Source: an uncultured Muribaculaceae bacterium (GTDB lineage: Bacteria > Bacteroidota > Bacteroidia > Bacteroidales > Muribaculaceae). From it: a stretch of DNA of 11,160 bases. The position numbers and the translations under genes are program-made. Positions 5,039 through 11,160 of this stretch are shown here, in pieces. Where the stretch lies: the NCBI GenBank assembly GCA_947177435.1, contig CAMWUM010000028.1, forward strand, positions 1 to 11,160, given 5' to 3'. Position 1 is the stretch's first letter. Each line of letters opens with the position of its first letter. The notes below the pieces were generated by a model that was not told the origin of the DNA, did not search any database, and saw nothing but the letters and a program-made list of their open reading frames with translations.

Positions 5039-5950
5039 ATGATTGTACGACTGGCATCGGCGGATGAGTTTTATGCGGTTTTTGAGGCGCGGTGCGTCTA
5101 CGGGAGCCGCGCGTTTGTGGAGGGCAATGCCAGCCGCGCTCAGGCCGTGCGCTTTTTCATTGGCTACGACGAAAAGGAGCGTCCGAGGCTCGGCACCGCC
5201 ATGGGATACCGCGACGGCGAGTGGCTGTGCCCGTTTTCGGCTCCGTTTGGCGAAGTGGTTGCCACAAAGGACGACGAATCGCTCGAACGCATATACGACT
5301 TCGTGAGCGAACTGTGCGACACCCTGGCCGGCGCGCCGGTGCGCTTTACGCTGCCTCCGCTGTTTTACGGCGGCCAGATGCTCACCCGCCTCCACGGCGT
5401 GATTGCAAACTACGCCAAAGGTGCCTACTACGATTACAATTACCATTACGACCTATCACGCGCCGACCATTTTGAGGAATACCTTGACCGCGCGGCCCGC
5501 AAGAACTACCGCCATACCCTGCAGCAAGGGTTCGCCTTTGCGCAGACCGACGACATCGCCCGCGCCTACGCCGTGATCAAGGCCAACCGTGAAAGCCACG
5601 GATACCCGCTGGCCATGAGCCTTGAGCAAGTGACCGATACAGTCGAGCGCATGGTGACCGCCCGCTTCTTCCTGCTCACCCTCGGAGATGCCGACGTGGC
5701 CGCCGCCATGGTCTACGATGTGGCCCCCGGCATCGGCCAAGTAGTCTATTGGGGCGATGCGCCCGGCTACTCCGAACTGCGCCCGATGAACATGCTCCCT
5801 CCCCTGCTCTTCGCCCATTATCGCGAAGCCGGATACCGCATCCTCGACATCGGCCCGTCGTCAAAGCGCGGGGTGCCCAGCCCAGGCCTTTGCCGCTTCA
5901 AAGAGTCGCTCGGTTGCGAGCTCACCCTCAAGCCCACCTTCGTTTTATAA
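5039..5950 (+). CDS. GNAT-fold (FemAB-like) acyltransferase, uncharacterised
   Basis: This 303-residue protein looks like the group of GNAT-superfamily proteins related to FemAB and BioF2-like acyltransferases. In these, two GNAT-like halves sit in tandem; the second half here (about 142-303) has FEEYLDRAARKNYRHTLQQG, then VIKANRESHGYPLAMS (179-194), a core strand FFLLTLGDADVAAAMVYDV (210-228) and the C-terminal LDIGPSSKRGVPSPGLCRFKESLGC (269-293), which is characteristic of the group. The first half (1-135) is less clear. No signal peptide or membrane segment is seen, so it should act in the cytoplasm. The donor and acceptor are unknown; related proteins act on peptidoglycan precursors, lipids or polysaccharide sugars. 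ATG 5039 is chosen over ATG 4985 because the latter lies inside yafQ and upstream of the predicted promoter. Confidence 0.7.
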   Translation: MIVRLASADEFYAVFEARCVYGSRAFVEGNASRAQAVRFFIGYDEKERPRLGTAMGYRDGEWLCPFSAPFGEVVATKDDESLERIYDFVSELCDTLAGAPVRFTLPPLFYGGQMLTRLHGVIANYAKGAYYDYNYHYDLSRADHFEEYLDRAARKNYRHTLQQGFAFAQTDDIARAYAVIKANRESHGYPLAMSLEQVTDTVERMVTARFFLLTLGDADVAAAMVYDVAPGIGQVVYWGDAPGYSELRPMNMLPPLLFAHYREAGYRILDIGPSSKRGVPSPGLCRFKESLGCELTLKPTFVL

Positions 5951-5994
5951 ACACTTTGCACTAATAATAGTTAAAAAGTGAGGAGGGATAGGGA

Positions 5995-6021
5995 TTGTTA
6001 TTTGCGTTTTTCGTAATTTTG
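5995..6021 (+). promoter_or_regulatory. Promoter immediately before coaX
   Basis: TAATTTTG at 6014-6021 is a perfect TAnnTTTG element. The best upstream partner, TTG at 5995-5997, is 16 bases away, shorter than the usual 19-21. Transcription is predicted to begin at about 6025-6028, only a few bases before ATG 6030. The 5951-6013 part of the gap shows no gene or clear terminator. Confidence 0.55.
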
Positions 6022-6029
6022 CGGTCGAT

Positions 6030-6767
6030 ATGGCTATTTATCTGACAATAGACATTGGCAACAGCTCGGCCAAGGCTGCGCTGTGGCGCGATGGCGAGCT
6101 CGCCGCCCCCGCGATCAGGGGCGACCTCACCGCCGCAGACATCGAGCATCTGTGCGCCCAGGAGGCCGAGCGGCCTGCCTGCGCTGCGGTGTGCTCGGTG
6201 GCCGACGACGCGCGTGGACTGGCAATGACCGCCGCACAACTGGCACGCCGCACGATATGCCTCGACTCGCGCACCCCGTCGCCCGTCGACCTGAGCGCAT
6301 ACGCCACCGGAGCCACGCTCGGTGCGGACCGCATCGCGGCCATGGCCGGAGCGGTGTCGCTCTTCCCGGGCGAGGAACTGCTGGTGGTGGACTGCGGCAC
6401 GGCTGCGACCTACGACCGCGTCGACGCCCAAGGCCGATTCTTGGGCGGAAACATCGCTCCCGGCATAGGCATGCGCCTGCGCGCCCTACACTCCTGCACC
6501 AGCCGCCTGCCGCTGGCTCCTACTCCGTCGGACCCCACCCCGCTGTGGGGCCGGTCCACCGCCGAGGCATTGCAGTCCGGCGCCTGGCACGGCCTTTGTG
6601 CCGAGATAGAGTACTACTACCGCCGCTCGGCACCCTGCCGACTGGCGCTCACAGGCGGCCGTGCCCGCCAGCTGGCCGACTTCCTGGCCATACCCAACAC
6701 TTACGCTGACCCCGACCTCGTGCTCCGAGGCCTTAAACATATCATCGAATACAATGAGAATAAGTAG
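6030..6767 (+). CDS. coaX: Type III pantothenate kinase
   Basis: This 245-residue cytoplasmic enzyme phosphorylates pantothenate with ATP, the first step of CoA synthesis. It belongs to the ASKHA fold. Clear type III motifs are DIGNSS (8-13, phosphate binding), TLGADRIAAMAGA (96-108, with the G-x-D-R motif), VVDCGTAATYD (119-129), GGNIAPGIGMR (139-149) and DPDLVLRGL (227-235). Length is as expected (about 245-260). The known monovalent-cation requirement and insensitivity to CoA feedback of type III enzymes apply as family knowledge. The ATG follows a TAnnTTTG element so closely that the mRNA may be almost leaderless, and no Shine-Dalgarno site is visible. The last 14 bases overlap the start of the outer-membrane protein gene. 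Confidence 0.93.
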   Translation: MAIYLTIDIGNSSAKAALWRDGELAAPAIRGDLTAADIEHLCAQEAERPACAAVCSVADDARGLAMTAAQLARRTICLDSRTPSPVDLSAYATGATLGADRIAAMAGAVSLFPGEELLVVDCGTAATYDRVDAQGRFLGGNIAPGIGMRLRALHSCTSRLPLAPTPSDPTPLWGRSTAEALQSGAWHGLCAEIEYYYRRSAPCRLALTGGRARQLADFLAIPNTYADPDLVLRGLKHIIEYNENK

Positions 6768-8001
6768 AATACTGGCCCTGGCCGCCGCCATCGCCCTCGG
6801 GTGCGCCGCCGCCGTGGCTCAAAACGGCACTATGACCCCGTACAGCCGCTACGGCTATGGCTTGCTCAACGACAACGCCACTTCGGCCCAGCGAGGTATG
6901 GGCGGCGTGGGCTACGCCATGAACTCCGGCAGGCAGATCAACGTGATGAACCCCGCCTCGTACGCCGCCATCGACTCGATGACGTTCCTCTTCGACATGG
7001 GCGTCAACCTCGACATGGTATGGGCCAAGGAGGGCGACACCAAGGAGGACAACATCAACGGCGGCCTCGACTACATCACCCTGCAGGTGCCGATCACCAA
7101 ATGGATGGGCGCCAGCGCCGGCCTGCTGCCGTTCTCGTCGACAGGCTACTCGTTCTCCCAGGCCATCACCAACGGCGCCACGCGCAACTCCGGCACGGGC
7201 GGCATAAGCATGGCCTACCTCGGCGTGGGCGTATCGCCATTCAAGAATGCCTACGTCGGCGCCAACATCAGCTACATGTTCGGCTCGACAGTCAACGACG
7301 TCTACGCCTACACTATCACCGGCTCCACCTCCCTCTTCGAACATTACACTGAGGTGAAGGACTGGCACTTGGACCTCGGCGTGCAGTACAATATCAACCT
7401 CAGCGACGCCGACCGCCTCACGCTCGGTCTCACATACTCGCCTGCCAAGAGCCTCCACGGCGAGACCTACGGCGTATATTACGACGTCAACAGCTCCTCC
7501 TCCGTTAAGGTCGACACCGTGGGCCAGACGCGCCTGCACGGCAACTACAGCCTGCCGGCCACCTACGGCGCTGGCGTCAACCTGATGCTGCACAACAAGC
7601 TCATGCTCGAGGCCGACTTCATGTACCAGCCCTGGAAGGACGCCAAGTACGCCCAGATCGAGGGATTTGAGTACACCGAGTTTGACAACCGCTGGCGTGC
7701 GGCCGTGGGCGCGCAGTACACCCCCTCGCGCCGCGGCGGATACTGGCAGAGAGCGCAGTACCGCGCCGGCCTGTACTACAACAACGACTATATCAAGGTG
7801 CGCGGCAACGGCATACGCGAAATCGGCGCCTCGGTCGGCATCGGCCTCCCCGTGCCCGGATTCCGCACGATGCTCAACCTCGCCTTCGAATACAAGAACC
7901 GCCAGGCCCACCCCACCCCCATGATCAAGGAGCAATACTTCTGCGTAACCCTCGGCATCAACTTCAACGAGGTATGGTTCCAGAAGCGCCGCATCTTCTA
8001 A
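6754..8001 (+). CDS. Outer-membrane beta-barrel protein, distant FadL/OmpP1 type
   Basis: This 415-residue protein begins with a signal peptide, MRISRILALAAAIALGCAAAVAQ, probably cut near AVA or VAQ at residues 22-23. The mature start, SRYGYGLLNDNATSAQRGMGGVGYAMNSGRQINVMNPASYAAIDS, resembles the N-terminal region of FadL/OmpP1 proteins, including an NPA(S) motif at 66-69. The remainder alternates hydrophobic and polar residues rich in Gly, Tyr and Trp, as in a barrel of many strands, and ends with a terminal Phe (KRRIF), which suits BAM recognition. The substrate is unknown. ATG 6754 is chosen because the signal peptide starts there; upstream codons of the same frame lie within coaX. The 14-base overlap with coaX and the 10-base gap to lptC place it in one operon. 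Confidence 0.8.
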   Translation: MRISRILALAAAIALGCAAAVAQNGTMTPYSRYGYGLLNDNATSAQRGMGGVGYAMNSGRQINVMNPASYAAIDSMTFLFDMGVNLDMVWAKEGDTKEDNINGGLDYITLQVPITKWMGASAGLLPFSSTGYSFSQAITNGATRNSGTGGISMAYLGVGVSPFKNAYVGANISYMFGSTVNDVYAYTITGSTSLFEHYTEVKDWHLDLGVQYNINLSDADRLTLGLTYSPAKSLHGETYGVYYDVNSSSSVKVDTVGQTRLHGNYSLPATYGAGVNLMLHNKLMLEADFMYQPWKDAKYAQIEGFEYTEFDNRWRAAVGAQYTPSRRGGYWQRAQYRAGLYYNNDYIKVRGNGIREIGASVGIGLPVPGFRTMLNLAFEYKNRQAHPTPMIKEQYFCVTLGINFNEVWFQKRRIF

Positions 8002-8011
8002 CCAACTGACC

Positions 8012-8596
8012 GTGAACAGCCTGAGAATACTGCCGGCGATGGCCCTGGCGGCCTTCATCCTTGTCGCCTGCGGCAAGGAAAAGGCCCACTACGTACGCAA
8101 CATCGGCGACGGAGAGAGCACCCCCACGATGCTCACCTACGACGTGGCCACGTTCATCTCCGACTCAGGCTACACCAAATACAAAATCACAACCCCGCTC
8201 TGGGCCATGTACGAGGAGTCGAGAGAGCCGTTCTGGCGCTTTCCTGACGGCCTCGAGCTCGAGCAGTACGACCGCGCCCTCGTCCCGCAGGCGCGCATGC
8301 GCTGCGACTCGGCCCATTACCTGAGCCAGCGCCGCGTCTGGCGCCTCGATGGCAACGTAGTGATGGTAAACACAATGCATGACACCTTTATGACCCAGCA
8401 AGTGTATTGGGACCAGGGGCTACGCAAGGTCTACAGCGACTCGTTTATCCACATCGTGCGCTCCGACCGCGTAATCGAGGGCTACGGCTTCGAGTCAGAC
8501 GAGCAAATGACCGAATACACCGTCAACCGCCCCACCGCCATCTTCCCCGTCGCCCGCCGCGAGCGCTCCGCCCCCGATTCCGACACCGTTATTTAG
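8012..8596 (+). CDS. lptC: LptC, lipopolysaccharide export protein (lipoprotein form)
   Basis: This 194-residue protein should be LptC, which receives lipopolysaccharide from the LptB2FG transporter and hands it to LptA. It starts at GTG 8012. The N-terminus MNSLRILPAMALAAFILVAC has a lipobox (L-V-A-C) with Cys20, so it is predicted to be a lipoprotein, unlike E. coli LptC, which keeps a membrane helix. From about residue 42 the LptC/OstA-like pattern follows: LTYDVATFISDSGYTKYKIT, then repeated strands such as MRCDSAHYLSQRRVWRLDGNVVMVN and VYSDSFIHIVRSDRVIEGYGFES. Length is close to E. coli LptC (191). It lies 10 bases after the outer-membrane protein gene and 11 bases before dnaE. Confidence 0.88.
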   Translation: MNSLRILPAMALAAFILVACGKEKAHYVRNIGDGESTPTMLTYDVATFISDSGYTKYKITTPLWAMYEESREPFWRFPDGLELEQYDRALVPQARMRCDSAHYLSQRRVWRLDGNVVMVNTMHDTFMTQQVYWDQGLRKVYSDSFIHIVRSDRVIEGYGFESDEQMTEYTVNRPTAIFPVARRERSAPDSDTVI

Positions 8597-8607
8597 ACTG
8601 TAGAGAA

Positions 8608-11160
8608 ATGTCATTCGTACACTTGCACGTGCATACGCAGTACTCCCTGCTCGATGGCCAGGCTTCTATCAATGCCCTGGTGGACAAGGCTATTGCCGAC
8701 GGCATGCCCGGCATTGCCATCACCGACCATGGCAATATGTTTGGCATCAAGGAGTTTTTCAATTATGTCAACAAGGTCAACGGCAAGCGCGAGGGTGAGC
8801 CGTTCAAGCCCATTTTCGGCTGCGAGATGTACGTGGCCCAGAAAGACCTGCACGAGCACGTCGACAAGCGCGACATCGGACGCCACCTGATTGTGCTGGC
8901 CAAGAACCTGACCGGCTACAAAAACCTCATAAAACTCGTATCAAAAGCCTGGACTGAAGGCTTTTATTCCCACCCGCGAACTGACAAGGCCGAACTTGCC
9001 GCCCATCGCGAGGGCCTGATCGTGTGCTCGGCCTGCCTCGGCGGCGAGATACCACAACTGCTGCTCCGCGGCGATTACGAGGAGGCTGACCGCCAGGTGA
9101 AATGGTGGAAATCTGTCTTCGGCGACGACTATTATATAGAGGTGCAGCGCCACAAGGCCACTGTGCCGCGCGCCAACCACGACACATACGAAGAGCAGAA
9201 GCGAATCGAGCCAGACCTGCTGAGGCTGGCCGCAGAGAACGGCATAAAGGTCATCGCCTCCAACGACGTGCACTTCGTCAACGAAGCCGACGCCGAGGCC
9301 CACGACCGCCTCATCTGCCTGAGCACCGGCAAACTCGTCGACGACCCCACGCGAATGCTTTACACCAAGCAGGAATGGATGAAGACGCAGGCCGAGATGC
9401 AGCAGGCGTTCGCCGACCTGCCCGAGGCTCTGGAAAACACGATGGAGATTTTCGGCAAGGTGGAGACGTACAACATAGACCACGGCCCCATCATGCCCAA
9501 CTACGACATTCCGGCATCGTTCGGCACCGAGGAGGAATACCGCCAGAGGCTGACCGAACAAGACCTGTTCGACGAGTTCACCCGCGACGAGAAGGGCAAC
9601 GTGGTGCTCTCACAGGCCGACGCTGAATCTAAAATCAAGAAACTCGGCGGATACGACAAACTGTACCGCATAAAGTTCGAGGCCGACTATCTGCGCGAAC
9701 TGGCTTATGAGGGTGCCAAGCGCCGCTACGGCGACCCGCTTCCGCCCGAAGTGGATGAGCGCATCATATTCGAGCTCCACATTATGAAGACGATGGGTTT
9801 CCCGGGCTACTTCCTCATCGTGCAGGACTTCATCAATGCCGCCCGCCAGAAGTTGGGCGTGAGCGTAGGCCCGGGGCGTGGTTCGGCCGCAGGCTCGGCC
9901 GTGGCTTACTGCCTTGGCATCACGCAGATCGACCCCATCAAATACGACCTCCTGTTCGAGCGCTTCCTCAACCCCGACCGCATCTCGCTCCCCGATATCG
10001 ACGTCGACTTTGACGACGACGGCCGAGCCGACGTGCTGCGCTACGTCACCGACAAGTACGGCGAGGAGAAGGTGGCCCATATCATCACCTATGGTACCAT
10101 GGCTGCCAAGTCGGCCCTCAAGGACGTGGCCCGAGTCGTGGACCTGCCCCTACCCGAGAGCAACCGCCTGACCAAACTGATACCCAAGCACATGCCCGAG
10201 GTCAACGGCAAGGAGCTGAAATGCACGCTCAAAAACTGCTACGAGCACCTCGACGACTTCAAACGCGAACTCAAGAGCCCCAACCCGCAGATCATCGACA
10301 CCCTGCAATACGCAAAGGCCCTGGAGGGCAACGTGCGCAACATCGGCGTGCACGCCTGTGGCGTGATTATCTGCCGCGACGACATCACGGACTGGGTGCC
10401 CGTCAGCACAGCCAACGACAAGGAGGAGGGCAAGCTGCTCGTCACCCAGTACGAAGGCCGTGTGATCGAGGAGACCGGCCTGATCAAGATGGACTTCCTC
10501 GGCCTCAAAACGCTGTCGATTATCAAGGAGGCTCTGGCCAACATCAAGATCACCCGGGGCATTGATATCGACATCGACAATATCCCCATCGACGACAAAA
10601 AGACATACAAGCTATACTGCGAGGGCCGGACAATCGGCACGTTCCAGTTCGAGTCGCCCGGCATGCAGAAATACCTACGCGAGCTCCAACCCTCGACCTT
10701 CGAGGACCTCATTGCCATGAACGCCCTCTACCGCCCGGGCCCGATGGACTACATTCCCGACTTCATCGCCCGCAAGCACGGCGAGACGCCTATCGTCTAC
10801 GACATCCCCATCATGGAGAAGTACCTGAAGGACACCTACGGCGTCACCGTGTACCAGGAGCAGGTGATGCTCCTGTCGCGCCTGCTGGCCAACTTCACCC
10901 GAGGCGAGAGCGACACCCTGCGCAAGGCAATGGGCAAGAAGCTCATCGACAAGATGAACCACCTCAAGGGCAAATTTCTCGAGGGCGGCCAGGCCAACGG
11001 CCACGACCCGCAGGTGCTCGAGAAGATATGGGCCGACTGGGAGAAGTTCGCGTCGTACGCATTCAACAAGAGCCACGCCACGTGCTACAGCTGGGTGGCC
11101 TTCCAGACCGCCTGGCTCAAAGCCAATTACCCGTCGGAGTACATGGCCGCCGTGCTCAGC
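8608..11160 (+). CDS. dnaE: DNA polymerase III alpha subunit, first 851 codons (3' end beyond the window)
   Basis: This is the replicative polymerase subunit of the C family, cut by the right edge; full-length Bacteroidota homologues are about 1,230 residues. The N-terminal PHP domain starts HLHVHTQYSLLDG and keeps the usual metal-site residues: H7, H9, D16, H41 (TDHGN), E73 (FGCEMY), H93, the cysteine in VCSACLGG and the SNDVHF aspartate and histidine. The palm has GPGRGSAAGS, then the catalytic aspartates in PDIDVDFDDDGR (D463, D465, D467) and the third in GLIKMDFLGL (D629). The fingers contain MNALYRPGPMDYI and FNKSHATCYSW. All of this is in one frame with no break. It starts 11 bases after lptC with no promoter of its own in view, so at least part of its expression should come from the coaX operon. 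Confidence 0.96.
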   Translation, partial: MSFVHLHVHTQYSLLDGQASINALVDKAIADGMPGIAITDHGNMFGIKEFFNYVNKVNGKREGEPFKPIFGCEMYVAQKDLHEHVDKRDIGRHLIVLAKNLTGYKNLIKLVSKAWTEGFYSHPRTDKAELAAHREGLIVCSACLGGEIPQLLLRGDYEEADRQVKWWKSVFGDDYYIEVQRHKATVPRANHDTYEEQKRIEPDLLRLAAENGIKVIASNDVHFVNEADAEAHDRLICLSTGKLVDDPTRMLYTKQEWMKTQAEMQQAFADLPEALENTMEIFGKVETYNIDHGPIMPNYDIPASFGTEEEYRQRLTEQDLFDEFTRDEKGNVVLSQADAESKIKKLGGYDKLYRIKFEADYLRELAYEGAKRRYGDPLPPEVDERIIFELHIMKTMGFPGYFLIVQDFINAARQKLGVSVGPGRGSAAGSAVAYCLGITQIDPIKYDLLFERFLNPDRISLPDIDVDFDDDGRADVLRYVTDKYGEEKVAHIITYGTMAAKSALKDVARVVDLPLPESNRLTKLIPKHMPEVNGKELKCTLKNCYEHLDDFKRELKSPNPQIIDTLQYAKALEGNVRNIGVHACGVIICRDDITDWVPVSTANDKEEGKLLVTQYEGRVIEETGLIKMDFLGLKTLSIIKEALANIKITRGIDIDIDNIPIDDKKTYKLYCEGRTIGTFQFESPGMQKYLRELQPSTFEDLIAMNALYRPGPMDYIPDFIARKHGETPIVYDIPIMEKYLKDTYGVTVYQEQVMLLSRLLANFTRGESDTLRKAMGKKLIDKMNHLKGKFLEGGQANGHDPQVLEKIWADWEKFASYAFNKSHATCYSWVAFQTAWLKANYPSEYMAAVLS

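Noticed and set aside
6742..8076. Long - strand open frame (444 codons) opposite the outer-membrane protein gene
   Set aside because: Val/Ala/Gly-rich translation without recognisable domains; the + strand has a signal peptide and barrel-like pattern.

Overview
This window looks like chromosomal DNA from a member of the Bacteroidota, most likely the order Bacteroidales. The evidence is several promoters of the Bacteroidota TAnnTTTG type, a mostly Shine-Dalgarno-poor gene arrangement, a VorB-type 2-oxoacid:ferredoxin oxidoreductase cluster, and a coaX / outer-membrane protein / lptC run. The coding DNA is fairly GC-rich, which would suit groups such as Muribaculaceae or Alistipes, but the sequence alone does not settle the genus.

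Layout, left to right. (1) Positions 2-679 hold the 3' end of a type II NADH dehydrogenase (NDH-2) on the + strand. A perfect 14-bp hairpin at 686-723 separates it from a convergent block. (2) Positions 741-3413 on the - strand hold a four-gene operon, read from right to left: a two-cluster ferredoxin subunit, an alpha subunit of VorB type, a thiamine-diphosphate beta subunit and a gamma subunit. Together they form a complete CoA-dependent 2-oxoacid:ferredoxin oxidoreductase with its own promoter at about 3450-3480. (3) Positions 3579-5019 are a visibly AT-richer accessory segment: a higBA toxin-antitoxin pair with a perfect 18-bp palindrome over its promoter, a tRNA-Gly(CCC) gene with a mismatched anticodon stem, and a second toxin-antitoxin pair with a YafQ-type toxin. 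(4) Positions 5039-5950 encode an uncharacterised GNAT-fold (FemAB-like) acyltransferase. (5) From 6030 to the right edge there is a tightly packed + strand run: type III pantothenate kinase (coaX), an outer-membrane beta-barrel protein, the lipoprotein LptC, and the first 851 codons of DNA polymerase III alpha (dnaE), which runs off the window.

How they work together: NDH-2 passes electrons from NADH to quinone, while the Vor-type enzyme oxidises branched-chain or other 2-oxoacids to acyl-CoA and reduces ferredoxin; both suit an anaerobic gut-type redox metabolism. CoaX makes 4'-phosphopantetheine precursors for CoA, LptC belongs to the lipopolysaccharide export bridge, and the barrel protein sits in the same outer membrane. 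The toxin-antitoxin and tRNA segment looks like a small acquired insert between two housekeeping blocks.

I did not find a clear, wholly new multi-gene system. The most interesting material is in the toxin-antitoxin / tRNA segment: a shared 13-base motif at both antitoxin start codons, a palindromic operator over the higBA promoter, a degenerate tRNA-Gly(CCC), and a second toxin-antitoxin pair with no visible promoter other than that of the tRNA. The predicted near-leaderless coaX transcript is also of interest.
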